A stretch of DNA of 64,000 nt, taken from Streptomyces sp. F63 (lineage in GTDB: Bacteria; Actinomycetota; Actinomycetes; Streptomycetales; Streptomycetaceae). The stretch covers positions 124,001 through 188,000 of the forward strand of contig NZ_JAGPXX010000001.1 of NCBI RefSeq assembly GCF_018070345.1, given 5' to 3'. A program made the position numbers and the translations under genes. Shown piece after piece: positions 32,234-40,726 of this stretch (its first letter is position 1; every line of letters starts with the position of its first letter). Under the pieces are notes generated by a model. It was not told where the DNA came from, did no database searches, and saw nothing but the letters and a program-made list of their open reading frames with translations.

Positions 32234-34578
32234 CGTTCCCTCTCCTCGTCGTCCGGCGCGGCCGTGAGGGGCAGCCGGAGGCGGACGGTGTCCCGCGGGC
32301 CGGTGGTCAGGGTGCCGCCGAGTGCCGAGACCCGCGTGGCCAGCCGTTCTCGTGCGCCGGGGCCCACGGCGCGGGGCACTCCGGTGGCCGTGAGCGTCAA
32401 CGTGTCCTCGTCCGCGTCGAGTTCGAGCACCGCCGGCTGCTCGCCGACGGCCGCGAGCATCGTCTCGGCGGCGTGATAGGCGGCCAGGTCGACGGCGGTG
32501 GGCAGGCGTTCCGGTACGCGGCCGGTCAGCCGTATCGCGACGTCGCGGCCGGTGGCCCGGAGCTGGTGGGCGAGCAGGTCGAGCGCCTGGAGGGTGGGCT
32601 GCGGGCGCAGTTCGGGTCCCGTTTCACCCTCCCGCACCGTGTCGAGGAGGGCGCGCATCGCGGCCAGGGCCTCGCGGGCGCGTTCGGCGGTCGCGTCGAG
32701 CCGGCCCGCCTCCGCCTCCGCGACCATGCCGGCGGTGCGGGAGAGGACGGTGGTCTCCAGTCCGGCGGCGATCCTGCGGCGCTCGGCCCACGCGTCGCGT
32801 ACGGCCTGCTCCGTCCAGGCGGCGAGGCGTTCGTCCCGCGTCGACCGGGCGGCCCGGTCGCGCCGCCCGCGCAGGGTTCCGGCCCGGTGGGCCGCCCCGG
32901 CCGCCAGGGATGCCGCGGCCGCCGTGCCCGCGGCGACCGCCCAGGCGGGGACGGTCGTGCCCCGGTCCAGGACGGCTGCCGTCGCGGCCGCCGTGTGCAC
33001 CGCCACGGCGGCGAGCGGGAGGGCCGGGAGCGATGAGAGCGACGGGAGCGACGGGAGAGAACGGCGCGGGTGTTCGTCGCCGGCCGGCGGGCCGGCCACC
33101 CTGCCGGCCGCGTCCGCCGCGAGCGCCGCGCACGTGGCCGGCAGGCTCAGGGCGAGGGGCAGGAGCACCGGACCGGCGTAGTCGCCCGCGGCCATCGCCA
33201 CCGGCCACAGCAGGGCCAGCCCGCAGAGAACCACCTGCGCCGCGCGGGGCGCACGGCGCAGCCACAGCAGGGCGACCGCCTGCGCCGCGACGAGCAGCGC
33301 GAAGAGCACGCCCGCGGACACCCGCCCGCCGGCCGGCACCTCCTCCGCCCGGATGACCAGGACCGGGAGCAGCGGCTGCACGGCCAGGCCGGTGGCGGCC
33401 GTCAGCTGCGCCAGACGGTGGCTCCGCGGAACGGACCGCTCCGCCGGGGCCGCGGTCCGGCCGGGCAGGACCGCGTGCACCTCCCAGCCGCCCGCCGCCG
33501 TCGGGCCGGTGGTGAGGGTGCCGCCCGCCTCCCGTGCCCGCGATCTGAGGAAGCCCTGGCCGCGGCCGCCGCCGAGCCCCGCGCCGTGCGCCGCCGCACC
33601 GGCCGGCGGGGCCGTGCTCGTGACGACGACGTCCGTGCGGGTGTCGCCGTACCGGACGCGCACGCTCGTGTCCGCGCCCGGGGCGTGCCGTGCCACGTTG
33701 GTCAGCGCCTCGCGCACGATGCCGTACGCCGCGTCCGCGAGGGTGCCGTCCGGCAGGGGGTCGATCTCGCAGTCCACCCGCTGGTCCAGGCGCCGGAACC
33801 CGGCCACCAGGTCGAGCAGCCGCTCCTCCGGTGACGGCGTCTCCTCGCGGGAGGGCGCCGGTGCCCATACCGCGCCGAGCGCGCGGGTGACCTCGCGGCC
33901 GGTACCGACCGCGAACTCAAGGGCTTCCCGGCCCAGTTCGGGGCGCCGGTCGCGCAGCCCGAGGGCGGCCCCCGCGGTGACCACCACGGCCGTCAGGTGG
34001 TGGGCGCTGACGTCGTGCAGCTCCCTCTCCATCCGGCGCCGCTCGACGGCCGGGAGCCGGAGGCGCTCGGACTCGGCCCGGCGCAGCAGGGCCTCGGCCG
34101 CCTTCCGTGCGCGGCGGGCCCGCCGGGCGAGGAGGCCGGCACCGCTCGCCGCGGCGTACAGCACCGAGGTCAGGACGAGGTCGAGCCCGTCGCGGTCGCG
34201 GAGCCCGTGCAGGCTGAGACCGTACAGAAGCTGCCAGCCGGCGAGCGCCACCACGCACAGCACGGCGGTGAAGGCGTCGCGTCGGGCCGCGACGGTGAAC
34301 AGGGCCAGCGCGACACCCGCGGTGCCGAGGACCGCCGTCGCCCCGGCGGGCAGCGGCCCGGCGCCCAGCGCGCAGGCGGCGGCGACCACGACAAGCGTGA
34401 CCACCGGCCGGACACGGCGGAGGGCGAGGGCGGCCGTGACCACGCCGGCGGCCAGGGCCGCCAGGAGAAGGGCGGGCGCGGGCGGGACGGCTCCGCGCAC
34501 CAGCGCCGCCCCCGGCCACACCGCGGCCTGGGCGCAGATCAGCAGGACCGGGAGCAGCCGGTCGTCGGGTCTCTTCAT
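32230..34578 (-). CDS. Double histidine kinase (active + degenerate halves)
   Basis: 782 residues, about twice the usual length. Residues ~1-380 form a complete DesK/NarX-type kinase: six hydrophobic helices, the H-box RRRMERELHDVSAHHLTAVV and a HATPase domain ending in GLGGGRGQGFLRSRAREAGG. Residues ~390-782 repeat the plan: membrane helices, a coiled region and RRRIAAGLETTVLSRTAGMV, where the phospho-accepting His is replaced, then a HATPase remnant. The fusion may be an intramolecular heterodimer in which the second half senses or regulates. It is translated just ahead of the response regulator. Confidence 0.85.
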   Translation of the reverse strand: MKRPDDRLLPVLLICAQAAVWPGAALVRGAVPPAPALLLAALAAGVVTAALALRRVRPVVTLVVVAAACALGAGPLPAGATAVLGTAGVALALFTVAARRDAFTAVLCVVALAGWQLLYGLSLHGLRDRDGLDLVLTSVLYAAASGAGLLARRARRARKAAEALLRRAESERLRLPAVERRRMERELHDVSAHHLTAVVVTAGAALGLRDRRPELGREALEFAVGTGREVTRALGAVWAPAPSREETPSPEERLLDLVAGFRRLDQRVDCEIDPLPDGTLADAAYGIVREALTNVARHAPGADTSVRVRYGDTRTDVVVTSTAPPAGAAAHGAGLGGGRGQGFLRSRAREAGGTLTTGPTAAGGWEVHAVLPGRTAAPAERSVPRSHRLAQLTAATGLAVQPLLPVLVIRAEEVPAGGRVSAGVLFALLVAAQAVALLWLRRAPRAAQVVLCGLALLWPVAMAAGDYAGPVLLPLALSLPATCAALAADAAGRVAGPPAGDEHPRRSLPSLPSLSSLPALPLAAVAVHTAAATAAVLDRGTTVPAWAVAAGTAAAASLAAGAAHRAGTLRGRRDRAARSTRDERLAAWTEQAVRDAWAERRRIAAGLETTVLSRTAGMVAEAEAGRLDATAERAREALAAMRALLDTVREGETGPELRPQPTLQALDLLAHQLRATGRDVAIRLTGRVPERLPTAVDLAAYHAAETMLAAVGEQPAVLELDADEDTLTLTATGVPRAVGPGARERLATRVSALGGTLTTGPRDTVRLRLPLTAAPDDEERER

Positions 34579-34773
34579 GACCCGGCAAGGCTATGGCCGC
34601 GGGCGGGCGGCCCGGCTCCGGCTGGAGGCGGATTCCGGTCCCCCGTCTCTCTTACCCGGGTTGCAGGGTCTCTCCCCCCGCGGTTCGACAGGGGCTCCGG
34701 GCCGGGCGGCCGGCGCCGGGAAGCGGTGGCGGACATGGCGCGGTCCAGCCGTGTCCGCTGTCGCCGGGGATAT
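34579..34773. other. Short intergenic region
   Basis: Promoter region of the kinase/regulator operon; no gene. Confidence 0.5.
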
Positions 34774-35487
34774 TCAGCCGGACGAGAGGAGGTCCAGGAT
34801 GCCGTCGTACAGCGAGCTGTTGGACAGCAGCAGAAAACCCGCGAGGGCGATGAGCCACGCCGTGTTCTCCCGGGCGTTGTCCCGGAACCAGTCGTCGATC
34901 CTGCGCAGCGGCGAGTGGAGCGGGCCCTGCGCGACGAGACGGGCCGCCGTGAGGAGCGCCGCCGGGGCGACCATGACGAGGCAGTGGACAGCCAGGACCG
35001 CGGCCCGGGACGGCCACCGCAAGCCGCTGTCGCTCACGATGCCGATCGCCGCCAGGTACGGGAACAGGGTGGCCGCTTCGAGGAGAACGGCCGGCACGGC
35101 CACGGTGAGCAGCCCCCGTGCCGTGGCGGACGGGCCGACCGCCTGCTCCCGCCGGCGGGTGAGCCGGCCGGAGCCGGGGGGCTCCCCGCGCAGCAGTCCG
35201 TACCAGAGGGCGAGGAGGAGCAGGGTCACCCCCGCGGCGGCCGTCGCCCGGTCGCCGCCCGGTGAGGCCAGGGCGGAGCGCAGCTCGTCGCGCAGGGCCG
35301 CGAGCGTGCTCAGCAGCAGCAGGCCGAGCAGCAGATACCCGGCGGCGACGAGGGCGAGATAGCCGAACACCCGGCCGATCCGCAGACCCGACGGCATGAG
35401 CAGGAACCAGACGGGAACGGCGATGGTGGACACGCCCAGGGTGTCGAGCAGGGCCAGCGGCAGGACCTCGCCCAGGACGCCGGCCAC
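34774..35487 (-). CDS. GAP-family (Sap-like) membrane protein
   Basis: 237 residues with six helices in the order seen in LysE-like GAP/Sap proteins. The start LGEVLPLALLDTLGVSTIAV places a helix-breaking Asp early, the middle has a charged loop (LRGEPPGSGRLTRRREQAVG), and the end is WLIALAGFLLLSNSSLYDG. Mycobacterial relatives are linked to export of glycolipids; the role here is unknown. Monocistronic. Confidence 0.78.
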   Translation of the reverse strand: MAGVLGEVLPLALLDTLGVSTIAVPVWFLLMPSGLRIGRVFGYLALVAAGYLLLGLLLLSTLAALRDELRSALASPGGDRATAAAGVTLLLLALWYGLLRGEPPGSGRLTRRREQAVGPSATARGLLTVAVPAVLLEAATLFPYLAAIGIVSDSGLRWPSRAAVLAVHCLVMVAPAALLTAARLVAQGPLHSPLRRIDDWFRDNARENTAWLIALAGFLLLSNSSLYDGILDLLSSG

Positions 35488-35652
35488 TACCGGGCCCCCG
35501 GTAGCCGGTGGACGGCGTGGCGGCCGGTGTCCCTGTGCCCGGCGAGGTGCGCGCCGCCGCTGCGGGAGACGTGCCGGGCCTGGCAGGTCCGGTGGGGACG
35601 CACCGGACCCACGGCCCCGGAGGGCCGCGGAGCGGACGCCCCGGCTCCGGCC

Positions 35653-35955
35653 CTACTCCCGTTCACGGTCCGGATGGCGTTCACGGTCCCGGTGGCGTTC
35701 GCCGTCCGTGCCGGCCTGGCGGTCATGGTCCCTGTCATGGTCCCGCCGGGAGCCGAGGCCGAAGTCGTCGCGCAACTCCTCGACGATTCCCCTGGGTTTC
35801 CGGCCCCGCGCGCTCTCCAGCAGTTCGATGGCACCCAGGACCATGAGAACCAGACCGAACGGACGCCCCCTGAACCATCCGAATTCGATATCGGGGAGGA
35901 AAATCGCGAGTACCGCGCCCGCGATGATTGCCACCGCCCCGAGAACACGCTTCAT
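35653..35955 (-). CDS. Small two-helix membrane protein with a charged tail
   Basis: 100 residues from ATG 35955. Two hydrophobic helices (KRVLGAVAIIAGAVLAIFLP and PFGLVLMVLGAIELLESA) are followed by a 45-residue tail of Arg/Asp/His repeats (DHDRDHDR). The first half resembles DUF6458-type proteins of actinomycetes. Long plus-strand frames over the same DNA are shadows of the repetitive tail. Confidence 0.6.
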   Translation of the reverse strand: MKRVLGAVAIIAGAVLAIFLPDIEFGWFRGRPFGLVLMVLGAIELLESARGRKPRGIVEELRDDFGLGSRRDHDRDHDRQAGTDGERHRDRERHPDRERE

Positions 35956-36514
35956 TCCCGTCGTCCCCCTGATGTGCGCCCGTGTACGCGGACCCTCCAA
36001 CTCGCGCCCACGGTACGTCATATGGACGGGCCCGCAACACAGGCCGATGACCCGTCGCCGACCGCCCTGCCGACCCGGTCGGGCGGCAAGGACGTGCGGA
36101 GATGCTCCGGTTCCCCGCCGCCGGGCCGGGGCGGGACGGACGGATCCCCGCGCTCCGCACCGAAGCGTTCCGCCGGCGGGAAACCGGGGCTTTCGCGCCG
36201 GGTATTCCGGGAACGGAATCACAGAAGTCCTTGCCCGTCAGCGATTGCGGGGACTTTCCGGAACCGGTCGGCTGCCGGCCCGGTTCAGGGCGGCGGAAGA
36301 CGGAACGGCGTGTTCCCGTTCGCCGTACGGACCGGTGAACGGGGGAACCGTGCGAGGCGACGGGCGCGGGCGATGAGCGGCGGTGCCGTGCCGGCCTTCC
36401 GGAGGGACGGAAGGCCGGCACGGGTGTGGTCCGCGGAGCGGTGCCCCCGGCATCCCCGTGCCGGGGCGCGGCCGCCGGCTCGGGCGCCGGGGGGCGTCCC
36501 GGCGGGTGCCGGCG
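35956..36514. other. Intergenic region, no gene seen
   Basis: About 560 bp. Several frames cross it on both strands, but none has a start with a ribosome binding site or a recognisable domain. Confidence 0.5.
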
Positions 36515-36931
36515 TCACACCCCGCAGGAGCCGCTGTCGAGCTGGAAGTAGCGGCCGTTGGCCCAGCGGCACAGCCGCATGCCGACGACGACACCGGCGA
36601 GCGTGACCAGGGCGGGCAGATAGCCGCTGGAGACCTGGATGATCGGGATGGCCGGACAGCCGCCCGAGATCGCCCAGCCCGTGCCGAACAGCACCGCGCC
36701 GGGGATCACCCCGGCGTGGATACGGCCCGGGGTGCGGCGGACCCGCAGCAGGGCGAACGCGCACACGATGATCCCGACGGCGCCGGCGAAGGCGAGGAAC
36801 ATGCGCAGGTCCTGGAAGGTGAACATGCGGTTCAGTTCGGCGTAGTCGCCGAAGCCGATGTTCGTGACGGTGTAGCCGAGACCCAGCCCGGCGAGGGTGT
36901 TGGCCAGCAGAACGCCGCCGCGGGTACGCAT
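36515..36931 (-). CDS. YeeE/YedE-family sulfur transporter half (DUF6691 type)
   Basis: 138 residues with four helices. AGLGLGYTVTNIGFGDYAELN and WAISGGCPAIPIIQVSSGYL carry the conserved GGCP motif whose Cys relays thiosulfate or sulfur in the family. Its start overlaps the stop of the other half (TGATG), so the two are translated together and probably form a heterodimeric channel. Confidence 0.86.
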   Translation of the reverse strand: MRTRGGVLLANTLAGLGLGYTVTNIGFGDYAELNRMFTFQDLRMFLAFAGAVGIIVCAFALLRVRRTPGRIHAGVIPGAVLFGTGWAISGGCPAIPIIQVSSGYLPALVTLAGVVVGMRLCRWANGRYFQLDSGSCGV

Positions 36932-37695
36932 CAGATCACCTTCCACAGCAGGAACGACACCGCGACGGCGGTACCGAAGAACACGGCGGTCGCGACGATG
37001 CTGACGGGGCGCAGCCGGCCGCAGCCGCTGAGTCCGTGGCCGGAACTGCACCCGCCGGCCAGTCGCGTGCCGAAGCCGACCAGGATGCCGCCGGCGAACA
37101 GCACGGCGGTCATGGTGAGCGGGTTGTCCGTGACCAGGCTCTGGAAGCCGGGGCCCATGTCGAAGCGGAGCTCGAACCGGCCGGAGGTGTACGCGGCGAT
37201 CCATCCGCCGATGAGGATCGACAGCAGCAGAGCCGCCTGGGTGACCACCGGTGCCGGTCGCGGGGCCGCGGCCGGGGTGGCCGGGGCCGCCTCCGGCTCG
37301 GGTTCCGGCTCGGGTTCGGCGGCCAGGGTCCAGGGGTCCACCGGGGGCTGGGGATAGCCCGGGCCGCCCTGGTAACCCTGCTGGGAGTACGGGTGATCCC
37401 CCTGCGGGTACGGATGGTGCTGCGGGTCGGCGTACGCTCCGGCGCCGAAGGGCTGTGCGGGCGCCGCGGCGGCGGTGCCGAAGTGCTCGGCGGTGGCCGC
37501 GGCGAGCGCGTCGGCGAAGGCCTGGTCGTCGGTGAACTCTTCGTCGAGCTTTTCGAGTTCGCGTTCGCTGCGCCAGTGCAGCACGCGGTCCCACGCCGAC
37601 GACACACCGAGGGACCGGTCGGTGGTGAGCGTGTGGACGATGGTGACCAGGGCAAGCCCGATGGCGCCCGCCCACCAGGGCCAGTAAGGACTCAT
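36931..37695 (-). CDS. YeeE/YedE-family sulfur transporter half with long insert
   Basis: 254 residues. One helix at the N-terminus ([20 protein letters not shown]) is followed by a ~110-residue cytosolic Pro/Gln/Glu-rich insert, then three helices with [20 protein letters not shown], the sulfur-relay Cys motif. GAGAGG precedes ATG 37695. The insert is unusual in length. The upstream Cys-rich gene overlaps by 4 bp, making a three-gene operon that probably imports thiosulfate or another reduced sulfur compound. Confidence 0.82.
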   Translation of the reverse strand: MSPYWPWWAGAIGLALVTIVHTLTTDRSLGVSSAWDRVLHWRSERELEKLDEEFTDDQAFADALAAATAEHFGTAAAAPAQPFGAGAYADPQHHPYPQGDHPYSQQGYQGGPGYPQPPVDPWTLAAEPEPEPEPEAAPATPAAAPRPAPVVTQAALLLSILIGGWIAAYTSGRFELRFDMGPGFQSLVTDNPLTMTAVLFAGGILVGFGTRLAGGCSSGHGLSGCGRLRPVSIVATAVFFGTAVAVSFLLWKVI

Positions 37696-38372
37696 GCGGG
37701 ACCTCTCATCCATTCCATCAGCCGGGCCCACCGGCCGGGTTTCCGGTCGGCCGTCTGCCGTGTGCGCCGAGCGCGGCTCTCGGGGGGCCGGGGCGCCCGC
37801 CGGGGTGGCACCTGTCCCGGGCGGGCCGGTTCCCAGTGGGGCGCCGGTTCGAACTGGGCCGTGGTCTCCGGCGCCGCGGCTCCCCGGCCGTGCGGCTCGT
37901 ATGCCTGCGGGCGCTCCGCCGCCGGCCGGAACCAGGGATCGTTCTCCGGGGTCCACGGCTGTGGCGTTAAGGGCTGCGCCTGCTGGTGCTGTTGGGCCTG
38001 CCAGGCCGCCTGGTGCGGCTGGTGCGGTTGGTGCGGCTGCGCCTGCCGGCCCGGCTGGGCCGTCCGGGGCGGCTGTGGCGGCTGGGACCGGCGGGGCGGC
38101 CGGGGCTGGTGGGGCGGCTGAGCCTGGCGCGGCGGCTGCTGCTCCGGGGCCGCCTCTCCGCACGAAGCCGTGTCGGCGGCTCGTCTGAGGTGGTGCGCGT
38201 GGCGCCCGTTGGGCAGCAGGCTGATGGGCACACGCTCTCCGGTGAGGGAGGTCTGGTAGCGAGCACAGGACCGCCACTGGTGGTCACTGTCGCAGTAGTG
38301 GTCGCGCCAGCTCTGCATGCCCGCCTTGAGCAGCGGAAAGAGAGGGCACCCCACGGCGTGTGTGCAGCCCAC
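37692..38372 (-). CDS. Cys-rich protein with a disordered linker, first gene of the sulfur-transport operon
   Basis: 226 residues from GTG 38372. The first ~60 residues are ordered and hold four Cys ([28 protein letters not shown]), a possible zinc or Fe-S site. About 140 residues of Pro/Gln/His linker follow, then a basic amphipathic end [14 protein letters not shown]. Almost the same ending (GWWARLVDWVKGPA) closes the divergent gene at 38815. Such an end could bind the membrane or a common partner. Function unknown; sulfur transport is suggested by the operon. Confidence 0.7.
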   Translation of the reverse strand: MGCTHAVGCPLFPLLKAGMQSWRDHYCDSDHQWRSCARYQTSLTGERVPISLLPNGRHAHHLRRAADTASCGEAAPEQQPPRQAQPPHQPRPPRRSQPPQPPRTAQPGRQAQPHQPHQPHQAAWQAQQHQQAQPLTPQPWTPENDPWFRPAAERPQAYEPHGRGAAAPETTAQFEPAPHWEPARPGQVPPRRAPRPPESRARRTRQTADRKPGRWARLMEWMRGPA

Positions 38373-38610
38373 GTCGCTCCCTTCGGGATCGGGCGTACCG
38401 CCCCCTCGGGGGATGGTTGCCGTCCTCGGTCCATGTCGGTCGTTTGCCGCGCACCCGGCCGACGATTTCCCGCCACCGGAAATACAGCCACGGCGCTAAA
38501 CGCAACGCCCCCGCCGCCGCGCCCATGCGCGACCCAATCACTTTTTCCGTATCGCAAGCAAGTGGTGATGGTACGGCACCGTCCGGATAGCCGGACGGGC
38601 AGGTAAATCA

Positions 38611-38674
38611 AAACCCCTGGGGGTATTTCCTTCCAAACGCCGGGGGGTATCCTCGAGGAAACGCCGGGGGGTAT
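38611..38674. promoter_or_regulatory. Three 16-bp boxes in 24-bp phase (CsoR/CstR-like)
   Basis: AAACCCCTGGGGGTAT at 38611, AAACGCCGGGGGGTAT at 38635 and again at 38659: start-to-start spacing is exactly 24 bp. The first is a near palindrome around TG. They lie between the divergent Cys-rich genes. The sequence resembles CsoR/CstR-type operators, and a perfect relative (ATACCCCCTGGGGTAT) is at 44166. Confidence 0.72.
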
Positions 38675-38814
38675 TTCAACCGGACAGCGGGATGGTGAAC
38701 GCCATAGAGCAAGACAATGCATGACGGACGCACCCCGCCCGTTCCCGCGCCCTGCGCGGCCCCGGCGGGAAACCCAGCCATTCGCATTTCAAAGAGAACA
38801 TCTCGTGGGGAGTT

Positions 38815-39114
38815 ATGTGCCAACGCGCCATCTGTCCGACCTGCCGGAAGGCGACCTTTACGGGCTGTGGACGGCATGTCGAGCAAGTACTCGCGGGCGT
38901 CCCGGCGTCCCGGCGGTGCACGTGTGAGCCGGCGGGGGCCGGACGGGCGCGCGACCGGGCACCGGGGGCGGCGGCCCGGCCCGAGCCCGGTCCGGCCGGA
39001 CCGGGGCAGCCGTCGCGGCCGCCCCACGCCCCCCGGGGCGCGGAGCCCACTGCGCACCGGTCGAAGGGCGGCTGGTGGGCCCGGCTCGTCGACTGGGTGA
39101 AGGGCCCGGCATGA
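38815..39114 (+). CDS. Small zinc-finger-like protein (CxxC...CxxH)
   Basis: 99 residues. CQRAICPTCRKATFTGCGRH and RCTCE near residue 35 offer six Cys and one His, as in a common Streptomyces family of unknown function. The middle is Pro/Arg-rich and disordered, and the end GWWARLVDWVKGPA mirrors that of the minus-strand gene at 37692. The three CsoR/CstR-like boxes are 140 bp upstream. Confidence 0.72.
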   Translation: MCQRAICPTCRKATFTGCGRHVEQVLAGVPASRRCTCEPAGAGRARDRAPGAAARPEPGPAGPGQPSRPPHAPRGAEPTAHRSKGGWWARLVDWVKGPA

Positions 39115-39187
39115 GGTGAGGTCCGGGGGGACGCGCCCGTCGCCCCGGCTTCCCGTCCCGGGCCGCGGGCCCCGTGTCCAAACACCG

Positions 39188-39245
39188 CGAAGCTCCCGGC
39201 AGACGCGGATTCCCCCCTGCGGGGACACGTCTGCCAGGAGCTTCG
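39188..39245. terminator. Terminator between convergent genes
   Basis: An inverted repeat of 17 bp with one mismatch (CGAAGCTCC-C-GGCAGACG) around a ~22-nt loop, downstream of both the zinc-finger gene and the leader-peptide gene. Confidence 0.75.
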
Positions 39246-39346
39246 TCGTGGTGCACGGGCCGTGCGCGGCCCGGGTACCGGCCTGCCGTCCGGCGGGCCT
39301 CAGCCGCCTCGGGCGGTGCGGGGCCCGCCGGCGCTCAGGACACCGG

Positions 39347-39556
39347 TCAGAGAGAGACGCTGACGCCGGCGTGGCCGTACTGGCCCACGGTGTTCAGGGC
39401 CTGGCCCTGGAGCGCGTCGACCTGCGCCAGCACGTCCGCGCTGTTGATCGCCACGGGCCCGGCGGTGATGCCGGCCTGCGGGCTCAGGCCGCCGGAAACG
39501 TTGTCGAGCTCGGCGTCGGAGATCTCGGCGGTCTCGATCCGGTGAGCGGAGTTCAT
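39347..39556 (-). CDS. Orphan RiPP-like precursor peptide with a GG leader
   Basis: 69 residues from ATG 39556 (AAGGGAAG upstream). HRIETAEISDAELDNVSGG is the standard pattern of a bacteriocin/lanthipeptide leader: acidic helix, ELD-x-VSGG cleavage site. The remaining ~45 residues (GPVAINSADVLAQVDALQGQ in the middle) contain Ser, Thr and Gln but no Cys, so no lanthionine can form. No modifying enzyme, transporter or protease is adjacent. It may be an unmodified secreted peptide or use a distant enzyme. Confidence 0.6.
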   Translation of the reverse strand: MNSAHRIETAEISDAELDNVSGGLSPQAGITAGPVAINSADVLAQVDALQGQALNTVGQYGHAGVSVSL

Positions 39557-40001
39557 GACGAAACTTCCCTTCATATGGGTATCCACAGTTGGGGGGCGGC
39601 CCCGCTCGGCACCGATGGCGGGCCTCGGCCGCAGGACGCACGGAATCCATTTCCGGGACACGCGCGCGGCTCCGGCGGCTGCCAGGGATCAAAGCACGGA
39701 GATCCACCGCGCATCCAATCGACTGAGACTCCCGTCACAGCGATTCACCGAGGCGCAAACACATTCGTGCAGAGAGGCGCACACATCCGGGGCGACTTCT
39801 TCACATTCCACGCCGATGCGGGAAGGCGTCCGGTATTGACCCCGCGCTATGGAGCGGGGCATTCCGCATAAAGGGAGTCCCCGCCGGCGATCCGCGCACC
39901 GATCTCCCCTGAATCGTGCCGCGACTGCGCATTCGGTGTGCAGATTCGCCGAACCGGACACCAGCCCCTCCCCGGCCGCCGACCGCAGCCACGCGGAAGG
40001 G
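39557..40001. other. Intergenic region, no gene seen
   Basis: Somewhat AT-richer DNA upstream of the precursor-peptide gene, presumably its promoter. No other structure noticed. Confidence 0.45.
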
Positions 40002-40064
40002 CGTGCGCCGCGTGCGCCGCGTGCGCCGCGTGCGCCGCGTGCGCCGCGTGCGCCGCGTGCGCCG
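40002..40064. repeat. 9-bp tandem repeat, seven units
   Basis: CGTGCGCCG repeated seven times without interruption, ending about 40 bp before the TetR gene. It is a likely site of replication slippage and could set promoter spacing. Confidence 0.9.
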
Positions 40065-40099
40065 TCGCCGGGCTGGCGGAGACCGCGGGTACGGGTTAT

Positions 40100-40117
40100 C
40101 TTGGACAAGTGTCCAAG
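40100..40117. promoter_or_regulatory. TetR operator over the start codon
   Basis: CTTGGAC-AAGT-GTCCAAG, perfect 7-bp arms. The GTG start of the TetR gene lies inside it, and TTATCT just upstream could be its -10 box, giving a leaderless transcript that the repressor blocks. Confidence 0.7.
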
Positions 40118-40726
40118 GCGAATGACCAAAATCAGGGTCCCGCACGGCCGACCGCCGCAGCACGGGGCCGGGAGGTGCGGCGAAGGCTGCTGGCCGCGGC
40201 CGCCGCGCTCATCAGCGAGGTGGGCTGGAACGCGGTCACCACCCGGACGCTGGCCGAACGCGCCGGTGTGCGCTCCGGACTGGTGCACTACCACTTCGAC
40301 TCCCTGGCGGCCCTCCTGCGGCAGGCCGCGCTGGAGGCCATGCGCCCCGCCCTCGACGAAGCCGTCACGGTGTTCACCGCCGCGGCCGACCCGGCCGACG
40401 GGGCCGCGGCCCTGCTGGCGTCCCTGGACCGGTACACCGGACGGGACCCGGAGTCCCTCCTGTTCACCGAGGCGTACCTGGCGGCCACCCGTGACGAGGA
40501 GCTGCGCGGGCAACTGGCCGAACTGACCGGCCACTTCAGGGACCGGATCGCCGCCGGACCGCGGTGGACCGGGCACCGGGACCCCGAGGCCACGGCGATC
40601 GCCCTGATGGCCGTACTCGACGGCTTCCTCCTCCACAAGGCTCTGAACCCCGGTCTCTCGGCCGCGCGGATCACCCCCCTCGTCCGCGGCCTCATGACCG
40701 ACCCCCCGAAAGGAGAACACCCGTGA
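40109..40726 (+). CDS. TetR-family repressor
   Basis: 205 residues. The helix-turn-helix is LISEVGWNAVTTRTLAERAG followed by VRSGLVHYHFDSLAALL; the rest is a helical ligand domain. GTG 40109 sits in a perfect palindrome, so autoregulation is likely. Its end overlaps the monooxygenase start (GTGA), so it probably controls that enzyme in response to a small, perhaps aromatic or antibiotic, ligand. Confidence 0.9.
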   Translation: MSKANDQNQGPARPTAAARGREVRRRLLAAAAALISEVGWNAVTTRTLAERAGVRSGLVHYHFDSLAALLRQAALEAMRPALDEAVTVFTAAADPADGAAALLASLDRYTGRDPESLLFTEAYLAATRDEELRGQLAELTGHFRDRIAAGPRWTGHRDPEATAIALMAVLDGFLLHKALNPGLSAARITPLVRGLMTDPPKGEHP

